Position numbers and translations under genes: made by a program. DNA of 5,794 nucleotides from assembly GCA_035295665.1 (NCBI GenBank), contig DATGIQ010000588.1, positions 1 to 5,794 on the forward strand. Direction: 5' to 3'. The notes below the pieces were generated by a model. That model saw only the letters and a list, made by a program, of their open reading frames with translations, did no database searches and had not been told where the DNA came from. Positions 1 through 5,794 of this stretch are shown in pieces; position 1 is the first letter of the stretch, and each line of letters opens with the position of its first letter. This DNA comes from DATGIQ01 sp035295665. Lineage in GTDB: Bacteria; Planctomycetota; Planctomycetia; Gemmatales; Gemmataceae.

Positions 1-900
1 CTGACCGACAGCAGCGGCGATTTTAACCTTCCCAGCTCCGGCCAGGATGAGCTGGCTGGCGTGGAAGTCGATAGCGACGAACTCGAACACAGCAAGGAAG
101 AGGAAATTTCCCTGGGCGATTTGCCCAGTAGCGGCGTGAGCAGCGAGAGCGGCGTCAACCTCAGCCGCCCCACGGATAGCGGCATCTCTCTGGAGCCGGA
201 GGACGACACCAGCGACGAAATTGAGCTGGGCCCGCAACCGAAGCCGGCGTCCCGGCCGGAAGTCTCGCCCAAGCCAGCCGCCCACAAGCCGGACGACTCT
301 AGCAGCGAATTTGAGCTGACGCTGGAAGACAGTGGTCGGCTCGCTCCCCTGGAAGACGACTCAGCGGCGAAAGAAGACAAGGATATTTTCGAGACCGATT
401 TCGAAGTCCCCGCGCTGGAAGATTCCGGCTCGCAAGCCATGGCGCTGGACGAATCCGATACCGACCTGGAGAGTTCCGACTTCGATCTGGCCCTGGGTGA
501 AGAAGACATGGCCGTGGAGGAAGAAAGCGGCAGCCAAGTGGTGGCCCTGGACGACGAGGAGGAAGTCGATGAAAGTGCTGCCACCGTGGCCCGTCCCGGC
601 CGGCGCGGAAAAGCCGTCGAGGTCGAGGAGGATGAAGCCATCGCCGAGGATCTCGCGGAAGAGGAAGAGGTAGCCCCCAGTCGCCGGGTGGCCCCGGTTG
701 CGGCTGCGGCCACCAGTTGGGGAGTGTTCACGCCGGTGGTTCTGCTGTTTTCGTTCTTTGTGCTGTTCTTGCTAGGCTTGATGAGCTTTGAGCTGCTCCG
801 GGGCATGTGGGGATACCACCAGCCGACGGCGGTAGCCAGTCCCGTGGTCCGGGGCATCAGCAGCCTCTTCTACGATCAGAAGGATTTGCCGACGGATTAG
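1..900 (+). CDS. Acidic Ser/Asp/Glu-rich protein with C-terminal membrane helix (3' part, start outside window)
   Basis: The reading frame is open from base 1 to a TAG at 898-900, giving 299 visible residues. The GTG at 61 lies inside an unbroken acidic stretch and has no clear ribosome binding site, so I treat the gene as running in from the left. Residues 1 to about 235 are extremely acidic and low in complexity, with recurring units of the type SSDFDLALGEED and ESGSQVVALDDEE; the SGSQ-x-x-ALD motif appears twice. Residues about 242-266 (VFTPVVLLFSFFVLFLLGLM and following) form one strong hydrophobic helix, followed by a tail of about 30 residues. From memory, planctomycete proteins with this kind of tail often begin with an excisionase-like helix-turn-helix domain, which would lie outside the window and cannot be confirmed here. 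The function is unknown; a membrane-tethered protein with a long disordered acidic region is all the sequence supports. A strong terminator follows the stop. Confidence 0.85.
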   Translation: MTDSSGDFNLPSSGQDELAGVEVDSDELEHSKEEEISLGDLPSSGVSSESGVNLSRPTDSGISLEPEDDTSDEIELGPQPKPASRPEVSPKPAAHKPDDSSSEFELTLEDSGRLAPLEDDSAAKEDKDIFETDFEVPALEDSGSQAMALDESDTDLESSDFDLALGEEDMAVEEESGSQVVALDDEEEVDESAATVARPGRRGKAVEVEEDEAIAEDLAEEEEVAPSRRVAPVAAAATSWGVFTPVVLLFSFFVLFLLGLMSFELLRGMWGYHQPTAVASPVVRGISSLFYDQKDLPTD

Positions 901-934
901 AACGCTTTCGCGGATGCTCATAGCGGCCAGCCCC

Positions 935-981
935 ACACCAGCCCGGAGCGCGGGCACTTGCACGGTACTCCGGGCTGGTGT
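935..981 (+). terminator. Rho-independent terminator of the acidic membrane protein gene
   Basis: Bases 935-948 (acaccagcccggag) and 968-981 (ctccgggctggtgt) are perfect 14-base reverse complements around a 19-base loop. They begin 35 bases after the TAG at 898-900. The run ttttgttg starts at the last stem base, giving a short T tract on the plus strand. The stem is long and GC-rich, so it should end transcription of the plus-strand gene. Because the upstream stem arm is not preceded by an A run, it is less convincing as a terminator for transcripts coming from the right. Confidence 0.85.
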
Positions 982-1582
982 TTTGTTGCACTTCTCCGCG
1001 TCGGTGTTCCTCGCCCCTCTTGCAACGACGAGGAAGTTAATGAGACTACTCGAGCAACGCGACTGAGTGACTGATTGATCTTCCCCAAAAAACAAGCCTT
1101 TGCTTTCCTAGGGTCGATGTACCCGTTCTTCCAGGACCGCCCGCCCACCGCGCCGACCTGGTAACGCGAGCTAGGCAAGTTCAGGAGAAACAGCGAGCAT
1201 GATGCCGCGGCTAGCGGAACTGCGGTGTAGTCGGTTTTGTGGTCGTCGATCTGCTTATACTTGACATGGCCCGAATGCATCCAGGGTCAAGTGCTTCAAC
1301 GAACAGTGTCGACGTTTCCTGTTGTTGTAGCCCACGTATTCGATTCCTTGTTGGTGGTTTTGACGCCGTCAGCTGGGTAGCAACCATCGCCATCTGAGGT
1401 TAGCTGAGGATGGCTGGATCGCAGGCTGATTCGCGCAAGGGCAGAAAGGGCACCTGAAACCGCGTGAGGCTCAGGCGCCCACATCGAGTATTGACAGATG
1501 CCCGGACGGTGGCAGTGCCGCTCGCCGGCGCGCGCTCTTTTCGTGCGCAAGCTCGAAGGGCAGCAAGCGAGTCCGCTGCATC
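982..1582. other. Convergent intergenic spacer, largely featureless apart from an IS remnant
   Basis: About 600 bases lie between the terminator of the left gene and the stop of the propeller gene. Short open frames exist on both strands, but none combines a credible ribosome binding site, codon use like the neighbours and a recognisable product. The one recognisable piece is the minus-strand transposase tail at 1255-1347. I see no tRNA, CRISPR array or convincing promoter. No strong hairpin with a T run follows the propeller gene on the minus strand; only weak stems of five or six bases are present, around 1529-1547 and 1560-1579. Confidence 0.6.
1255..1347 (-). pseudogene. Remnant of an IS3-family transposase (C-terminal tail of integrase domain)
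   Basis: Read on the minus strand, this stretch gives 30 residues ending in TAA, including EYVGYNNRKRRHCSLKHL followed by TLDAF. This fits the conserved C-terminal end of the rve/DDE integrase core in IS3-family transposases, whose usual pattern is Y-[IV]-x-x-Y-N-x-x-R-x-H-x-S-L-x-x-L-[ST]-P-x-x-F. The stop about ten residues past the final Phe also suits those proteins. Upstream in the same frame there is a TGA eight codons away, and none of the three minus frames between 1348 and 1582 shows the DDE residues or other transposase sequence. It is therefore a fragment, not a working element. I could not identify terminal inverted repeats or a target duplication. The match is by eye; a chance match is possible but unlikely given how many conserved positions agree in order. 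Confidence 0.6.
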
Positions 1583-2905
1583 TCAAGGGCCAACCGTGAC
1601 GGTAACGCTGCCGGTGATGCCACCCATCGTGTCCGTAACCGTGAGAGTCTGACCGCCTACGGTGACAAGTGTGACTCCGCCGGGGAAGGTATGCACGCCG
1701 TTGTCGCCGACGCCGGTAGTGAACGGGTAGTCGACGGGCAGCACCACGCCGGTATCGGTGTCGGTGGTGGAGAAGGTCACCGTACCCTGATAGGCGGTGT
1801 CGATATTCCCGTTGGGGTCCAGGGCCGTGATCGTGACGTCGAAGGCTGTTCCCGAGACGGCGGTCGACGCGGCGGTGATATGCAAGCGCCTAACCGCCAC
1901 GTAGGCGAGAGTGGTTGGATCAGCGTTGCGGAATACCCAGCCCTTGTTGTTTGTCAGTCCGCCACTCGCATAGGGAACGAATTGGTCGATGAACGCCCCC
2001 GTAATTCCATCGTAGCGCAGGACAGCGGCCTGAGACTGGCCCGGCGAGCTTCTAACGTATAGGTTGCCGTCCGGCCCGAACAGAGGATCGGTGGGGGCAG
2101 CCAACCCACCGCTGCCTTCCGTGACGAAAGTATCCAGGAAAGCCCCCGTCCGGCCACCGTAACGCAGGATGCTGTTGTGGTCGGCCCTGGAGACGTAGAG
2201 GTTCCCATCCGGCCCGAAGACCAAACCACGGAGGACACTCGCATTGTTTTGGCCAAAGGGATCGCTGCCCGCAGGTACGAAGACGTCCAGAAAAGCGCCG
2301 GTCGTCCCATCGTAACGCAGGACAGAACCGGGGCCCGGGCCGCTGGAATTGATGTAGAGATTGCCATCCGGCCCGAAGACCAAGGCGCGGGGCCCCGTCA
2401 GCCCACCGCTGCCCGCGGGGACAAAGGCGTCGATGAACTCCCCGGTCGCTCCATCAAACCGCAGGACACTGCTGGAGTCGGGAGGCGCGCGAGTTCCCCC
2501 GCTCTTTACATAGAGGTTTCCGTCCCGGCCGAATACGAACCAGGCACCAAAGGCACCCGGATTGCCAAACGTCAGCCCGCCGCTGCCGCTCGGCACAAAG
2601 GTTGCGCCGCTATTTCCCGCGGAAGGCAGAGGGTCTCCGGTGATCCCGTCGTACCGGAGGATACTATCGGTCAGCAAACTGCCGACGTAGAGATTGCCGT
2701 CCGGCCCAAAGAGCAAGCCGTCGGGAATGCCGAGCCCCCCGCTGCCCGAGGGAATGAATTCACCGAGGAAGTCGCCAGTCCTCTCATCATACCGGAGGAT
2801 ATTGTTGGCACCTTGATCGCTGGCAAACAGGTCCGCATACGCCCGAGGGCCGAGGGCCATCACCCCAATCCCGACCAAGGTTGCCAGGAACAGCGGGCGT
2901 TTCAT
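1583..2905 (-). CDS. Secreted NHL/SMP-30-like beta-propeller protein with C-terminal Ig-like domain
   Basis: From the ATG at 2905 the protein has 440 residues. Residues 1-24 form a textbook Sec signal peptide: MKRP, a hydrophobic stretch, then PRAYA with cleavage expected before Asp-Leu-Phe. About six propeller units follow (residues roughly 25-335), each built as SxLRYDGxTGxFLDxFVPxGSGGL and then LVFGPDGNLYV, at spacings of about 46-59 residues. This is the pattern of NHL/SMP-30/Vgb-like six-bladed propellers. The last 90 or so residues resemble the Ig-like modules of planctomycete surface proteins (ALDPNGNIDTAYQGTVTF, then a GVHTFPGGVTL strand, ending in TVTVGP). The protein is probably exported; its ligand or enzymatic role is unknown, and no catalytic residues can be assigned. 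The start is uncertain. The frame stays open upstream, and an ATG at 2995 has a good GAGAGGA site six bases before it, which would add 30 Arg-rich residues. I prefer 2905 because of the signal peptide and because codons 2995-2906 use rare forms (TTA, AGA, AGG, CGA) unlike the body of the gene. The purine tract before 2905 is 16 bases away, farther than usual. Confidence 0.85.
   Translation of the reverse strand: MKRPLFLATLVGIGVMALGPRAYADLFASDQGANNILRYDERTGDFLGEFIPSGSGGLGIPDGLLFGPDGNLYVGSLLTDSILRYDGITGDPLPSAGNSGATFVPSGSGGLTFGNPGAFGAWFVFGRDGNLYVKSGGTRAPPDSSSVLRFDGATGEFIDAFVPAGSGGLTGPRALVFGPDGNLYINSSGPGPGSVLRYDGTTGAFLDVFVPAGSDPFGQNNASVLRGLVFGPDGNLYVSRADHNSILRYGGRTGAFLDTFVTEGSGGLAAPTDPLFGPDGNLYVRSSPGQSQAAVLRYDGITGAFIDQFVPYASGGLTNNKGWVFRNADPTTLAYVAVRRLHITAASTAVSGTAFDVTITALDPNGNIDTAYQGTVTFSTTDTDTGVVLPVDYPFTTGVGDNGVHTFPGGVTLVTVGGQTLTVTDTMGGITGSVTVTVGP
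2061..2710 (-). repeat. Five near-identical DNA copies coding the propeller motif FGPDGNLYV
   Basis: The 20-base unit encoding Phe-Gly-Pro-Asp-Gly-Asn-Leu recurs at 2061-2080, 2199-2218, 2358-2377, 2514-2533 and 2691-2710 (minus strand, ttcgggccggacggcaacct and close variants). The steps are 138, 159, 156 and 177 bases, all multiples of three, so each step is one propeller blade. A second repeated stretch coding for LRYDGxTG lies between the copies. The DNA-level similarity suggests duplication of blades within the gene or continuing exchange between them. Confidence 0.8.
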
Positions 2906-2921
2906 AACGCGAAACAGTGTG

Positions 2922-3008
2922 CTTTCCTCTTTCCTCCCTAATCGGCGTCTCTCCAGCCTGCGAAGCAATCGGGACCTCACAAGACAGTTCAACATGTTTT
3001 TTCCTCTC
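2922..3008 (-). promoter_or_regulatory. Two candidate ribosome binding sites that decide the propeller gene start
   Basis: On the minus strand, GAGAGGA (3008-3002) ends six bases before the ATG at 2995, an ideal spacing. A second purine-rich tract, GGGAGGAAAGAGGAAAG (2938-2922), ends 16 bases before the ATG at 2905, which is too far for a standard Shine-Dalgarno pairing. The first supports the longer protein; the signal peptide and codon use support the shorter one. Confidence 0.4.
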
Positions 3009-3244
3009 AAGAACTTACCTTTACCTGTCATGGGCCGTTCAGCACGGATACAACCCGTGATTCGGAAAGTAGCAAGCCTGCCAGGTCAAGGAACGGATAA
3101 GTAATTTGCGTGGCAGGGGATGATTGCCTCTCCGCCTGCAATCTGAGCGTCGGCGGATGCGGGAAGCGTGGCCGTTCCGCTTGGCCGGACTGCCTAGCCA
3201 TATACCTCTTTATGTCGGTCGCTCGAGTCGCCAGCGTCCTGCTG

Positions 3245-3270
3245 GGGCGCCTTCCCTTGTGGAGGCGCCC
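3245..3270 (-). terminator. GC-rich hairpin downstream of the WD40 kinase gene (possible weak terminator)
   Basis: Bases 3245-3252 (gggcgcct) and 3263-3270 (aggcgccc) are perfect reverse complements around a ten-base loop. The hairpin lies about 140 bases beyond the kinase stop in its direction of transcription. No T run follows on either strand, so it is not a standard intrinsic terminator. It could be an RNA-end stabiliser, a T-less terminator or a chance palindrome. Confidence 0.3.
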
Positions 3271-3412
3271 GTCAGAGTTTGATAACCCTGTCGTGGTCCG
3301 GCCGCCTATTCTTCGGCTGCCTGGAAAATGCCGTCACGATGGCCGACCAACACACTCCCGTTTTGGCACAATCCGGGACCAGGAGTCCTCCTCATGGCCA
3401 ACATCGTGAGCC

Positions 3413-5794
3413 TCATTTGTTGGCTTGTCCGGTGGACTCCAGTAGCCGGGGCATTTTCCAAATCTTCACCGTACCATCGAGGCTGGCCGACGCGAGCCAT
3501 CCACCATCGTGGCTGAACGCCACACTCTGTACCTCGTCGGTATGGCCGCGTAACACGTCGATCTCGTCGGTGGTGGAGTCCCAAACGTTCACGATGGAAT
3601 CCTTCCCGCCCCAGGCGAGGCGTCGGCCGTCAGGACTAAACGCTACACTCATCACCGCTCCTGTACCGTTCGAGATCCTCTTCAGGAGTTTCCAGTTCGT
3701 GGTGTCCCAAATCTTCACCCACCGATCCATTCCCGCAGAGGCGAGCTGCTTGCCATCGCTACGGAAAGCCACCGTGCGTGCTCCTACAGAGTGCTGGATA
3801 GGCGAGCCAACTACTGGCCGCTGGGTCTTCAGGTCCCAAATCTGCACGGTGCCGTTCAAAGAGGCCGAGGCGACATACCGGCCATCCGGGCTAATGGCGA
3901 TGCCGTTAATCACCCAGGTTTCAGGCGAGAACGTGTGCACGAGCTCGGCACTCTCCGCATTCCAAATTCGCACGGCCCTTGCCCGACCGGCGGATACGAT
4001 TCGTTTGCCGTCAGGAAGGAAAGCGACCTTCAAGTCACCGGACGGAAGGCGCGTCGATCGCTGGATCGAGTCGCCGTCTGCGGTCTTCCAAATCCTGAGA
4101 GTCTCATCGGCCCCTACGGTAGCGAAACGGTGACCGTCTGGACTGAATGCCAAGCAGTCCGCCTCACCGTGGCGAGTGTCACGGGTAAGCAGGCACTGCC
4201 TAGTCCGTGTATCCCAGAGCTTGACGAAACCATGATTATCCGTTGAGCCGACGATGGTCGGATCCTGGGGATGAAAAGCCACGCTGACGACTTGGCCGGA
4301 ATGACCACGCAAGGTCAGGCAGCCCTCGTCCTCGTTCTCTCCTATCGGTGTTGCGTCCCACAGCCGTACGTTTCCATCGTGGCCGCAGGAATAGAGCCGC
4401 TGGCCGTCAGGACTGAACACGACACCCCGAACGGTCTGAAGGGACCCACGCAGCGTGAGAACTTCTTGACCGCTTGCCACATCCCAGAGCTTCACGTTCT
4501 CGTCCGCATCTCCCGTGGCCAAGCGCCGGCCGTCCGGACTGAACGCCAGGCACCAGACACAATGGGCGCTCCCGCGCAGATCACCAATCTCCTGTCCCGT
4601 CATAGCATTCCAAAGCTTCAGTTCCCCGCCGCCCCGCTCGTTGAAATCTCCTCCACAGGAGGCGAAGAGTCGGCCATCTGGGCTGAAGGCCACACCGCTC
4701 ACATTGCGCTTGTGGCCGGAAATCGTGCATTGCCCCTGCCCGGTTCGCACGTCCCAAAGACAGATCCTCCTATCCGAGCCCCCCGAAGCGAGGCGCTGAC
4801 CGTCGGGGCTAAATGCCAGGCAGTTCACCTGTGTTTCATGACCGGGAAAGGTATCGGGACCGCGCAAGATATGGAGCAGGGTATGCGCCGCTTGGCTAGT
4901 TGTTGCATCCCAGATCTTGACCTCGCCTTGCTTATCGCCCGACGCCAGGTACTTACCGTTCGAGCTAAAGGCGACGCAATGTACACTGTCGCGGTGCCCT
5001 TGCAGGGTGCGCAGATTTCGACCGGTTTGCGCATCCCAAATCTTAACGGTCCCATCCCGACCTGCCGATGCGAGCCACTCACCATCGGGACTGAACGCCA
5101 CGCAGCGGACATTGTTTTTATGAGCGGGAATGCTGAGGAGTTCTTGGTCGGTCTTGGTATCCCAAATGGTCACGGACCCATCCTGACTACTGGAGGCAAT
5201 CTTTCCGCCATCGGGACTGAGCGCGAGGCTGAACAGAGCTCCGCCGTGGTGCAGGGGGGGCCGACTCTTGTAGCGCAGTCTTCGGAGATAGCGCCATTCC
5301 CAATCGCGCAGGTCGACGGGGCAAGCTTCGAGTAATTGATCCATTCCGCTCAGGTTGTTCGCCGACGATTCGCGATCGGCCCGGGCGATGCGCTCAAAGT
5401 ACAGACTGCGCCGGAGACCTTGGTTCGCCTGCCAGGTAAGTACCGTACTGACCGCCAACCCCGCCGTCGCAAGCAAACCCATCAAGGCAATTGCTGCTGT
5501 CGCCGTCAGGGCCACCTGATTGCGCCGGGCGAACTTACGGAAACGATACATCGCCGAGGGGGGGCACGCTTGCACCGGCTCGTCATGCAAGTAGCGCTGC
5601 ACATCCGCCGCGAAACTGCTCGCTGTCTCATAGCGCCGGTTGCGATCCTTCTCCAGTGACTTCATGACGATCCAGTCCAAATCGCCCCGCAACTGTTGGT
5701 TCAACCGACGCGGCTCCAATCCGCGCATCTCGGCAATCGTAGACCGCGACCCCTGCTCCATCGTGTTCACGCGCGTGCTCGGCCGGGGCGGCTC
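3413..5794 (-). CDS. Membrane Ser/Thr protein kinase with 14 WD40 repeats (3' part, N-terminus outside window)
   Basis: The frame is open from the right edge to a TGA at 3415-3413, giving 793 visible residues. Numbering from the edge, residues 1-70 are the end of a PknB-type (Hanks-type) kinase domain: EPPRPSTR, then LRGDLDWIVMKSLEKD, then RRYETASSFAADVQRYL, which holds the conserved Arg of subdomain XI. The GTG at 5770 is internal to this domain and not a start. The juxtamembrane segment PPSAMYRFRKFARRN precedes a helix at about 94-121, rich in Ala, Leu and Val. A linker follows (LYFERIARADRESSANNL, then LRDWEWRYLRRL, about 131-173), as commonly seen in planctomycete WD40 kinases. Residues 183-780 hold 14 WD40 units, enough for two seven-bladed propellers, presumably on the opposite side of the membrane from the kinase. 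The family phosphorylates Ser/Thr on partner proteins; the WD40 part usually mediates protein binding. The ATP loop, catalytic Asp and DFG motif are off the window, so activity cannot be judged. The substrate is unknown. Confidence 0.92.
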   Translation of the reverse strand, partial: EPPRPSTRVNTMEQGSRSTIAEMRGLEPRRLNQQLRGDLDWIVMKSLEKDRNRRYETASSFAADVQRYLHDEPVQACPPSAMYRFRKFARRNQVALTATAAIALMGLLATAGLAVSTVLTWQANQGLRRSLYFERIARADRESSANNLSGMDQLLEACPVDLRDWEWRYLRRLRYKSRPPLHHGGALFSLALSPDGGKIASSSQDGSVTIWDTKTDQELLSIPAHKNNVRCVAFSPDGEWLASAGRDGTVKIWDAQTGRNLRTLQGHRDSVHCVAFSSNGKYLASGDKQGEVKIWDATTSQAAHTLLHILRGPDTFPGHETQVNCLAFSPDGQRLASGGSDRRICLWDVRTGQGQCTISGHKRNVSGVAFSPDGRLFASCGGDFNERGGGELKLWNAMTGQEIGDLRGSAHCVWCLAFSPDGRRLATGDADENVKLWDVASGQEVLTLRGSLQTVRGVVFSPDGQRLYSCGHDGNVRLWDATPIGENEDEGCLTLRGHSGQVVSVAFHPQDPTIVGSTDNHGFVKLWDTRTRQCLLTRDTRHGEADCLAFSPDGHRFATVGADETLRIWKTADGDSIQRSTRLPSGDLKVAFLPDGKRIVSAGRARAVRIWNAESAELVHTFSPETWVINGIAISPDGRYVASASLNGTVQIWDLKTQRPVVGSPIQHSVGARTVAFRSDGKQLASAGMDRWVKIWDTTNWKLLKRISNGTGAVMSVAFSPDGRRLAWGGKDSIVNVWDSTTDEIDVLRGHTDEVQSVAFSHDGGWLASASLDGTVKIWKMPRLLESTGQANK
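3455..5248 (-). repeat. Array of 14 WD40 repeats in the kinase C-terminus
   Basis: Fourteen units of about 42 residues each carry the core VAFSPDGxxLASxxxDGxVKIWD. Ten end in Trp-Asp; units 5 and 10 have Trp-Asn, and units 9 and 14 have Trp-Lys. Units 3, 5 and 7 contain short inserts (near LLHILRGPDTFPG, GDFNERGGGE and PIGENEDEGC). Units 8-10 are the most divergent in the core strand (HPQDPTIVG, RHGEADCLAF, LPSGDLKVAF). Unit 14 is followed by only about 13 residues before the stop. A count of 14 fits two closed seven-bladed rings. Confidence 0.85.

Larger units (their letters stand above)
2906..3412. other. Intergenic spacer between WD40 kinase gene and propeller gene
   Basis: These roughly 500 bases lie between two minus-strand genes and should contain the 3' end of the kinase transcript and the promoter and leader of the propeller gene. 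I find no gene I can support on either strand. A TTGACC hexamer on the minus strand near 3090 resembles a -35 box, but no good -10 box follows at 16-18 bases, so I do not call a promoter. The only clear structure is the hairpin at 3245-3270. Confidence 0.55.

Noticed and set aside
1199..1264. Tiny plus-strand frame (21 codons, starting MMPRLAELRC) with AGGAG upstream
   Set aside because: The AGGAG lies about 11 bases before the ATG, there is no promoter, and the frame is antisense to the transposase remnant at its end. Too little supports it.
918..1280. Minus-strand open frame of 120 codons in the convergent spacer
   Set aside because: It overlaps the transposase remnant in another frame and runs across the terminator hairpin. 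It has no recognisable domain and no good ribosome binding site.
1333..1350. TTCGATTCC, resembling a tRNA T-loop
   Set aside because: The flanking bases do not form a T stem, and no acceptor or anticodon stem can be found around it.
1490..1495. TTGACA hexamer (also at 1261-1266) resembling a -35 box
   Set aside because: No -10-like hexamer occurs at a suitable distance from either, and no gene follows on the plus strand.
2177..2941. Plus-strand open frame of 254 codons opposite the propeller gene
   Set aside because: It is antisense to the propeller blades, and its repeated PEDQ-type segments are the complement of the FGPDG coding repeats.
3110..3409. Plus-strand open frame of 99 codons in the kinase-propeller spacer
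   Set aside because: The composition looks random, there is no ribosome binding site or domain, and it starts with GTG in a leader region.
3279..4133. Plus-strand open frame of 284 codons over the end of the kinase gene
   Set aside because: Most of it is antisense to WD40 coding sequence and shows the same periodic artefact.
4271..5335. Plus-strand open frame of 354 codons opposite the WD40 array
   Set aside because: It lies wholly antisense to clear WD40 repeats. Its periodic segments are mirror translations of those repeats, and it has no domain or ribosome binding site of its own.

Overview
The window looks like chromosomal DNA from a planctomycete, probably of the Gemmataceae/Pirellulaceae kind. 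Three things suggest this: a Ser/Thr kinase fused through one membrane segment to a long WD40 array, a very acidic Ser/Asp-rich protein with a single C-terminal membrane helix, and a secreted beta-propeller protein ending in a bacterial Ig-like domain. All three are typical of large planctomycete genomes. GC is moderately high by eye. The assignment rests on protein style and has not been checked by any search.

Layout, left to right. Positions 1-900 (+) hold the 3' part of an acidic, low-complexity membrane-anchored protein whose start lies outside the window. A strong hairpin with a short T run (935-981) follows it. Positions 982-1582 form a gene-poor convergent spacer. Within it, on the minus strand at 1255-1347, is a short peptide that matches the extreme C-terminus of an IS3-type transposase (rve/DDE integrase family). 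It appears to be the worn remnant of an insertion sequence. Positions 1583-2905 (-) encode a secreted NHL/SMP-30-like beta-propeller protein with a C-terminal Ig-like domain; its start is ambiguous (2905 or 2995). A spacer of about 500 bases (2906-3412) contains a hairpin but no convincing gene. Positions 3413-5794 (-) hold the 3' part of a eukaryotic-type Ser/Thr protein kinase: the end of the kinase domain, one membrane helix, a conserved linker and 14 WD40 repeats, enough for two seven-bladed propellers. The catalytic core lies beyond the right edge.

The kinase and the propeller protein point the same way, but the spacer between them is too long to assume one operon. A plausible reading is a membrane kinase whose WD40 part is a protein-binding scaffold, next to an unrelated exported propeller protein. 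Nothing visible links them functionally. I do not see a new biological system here. The least expected element is the transposase remnant in the convergent spacer.
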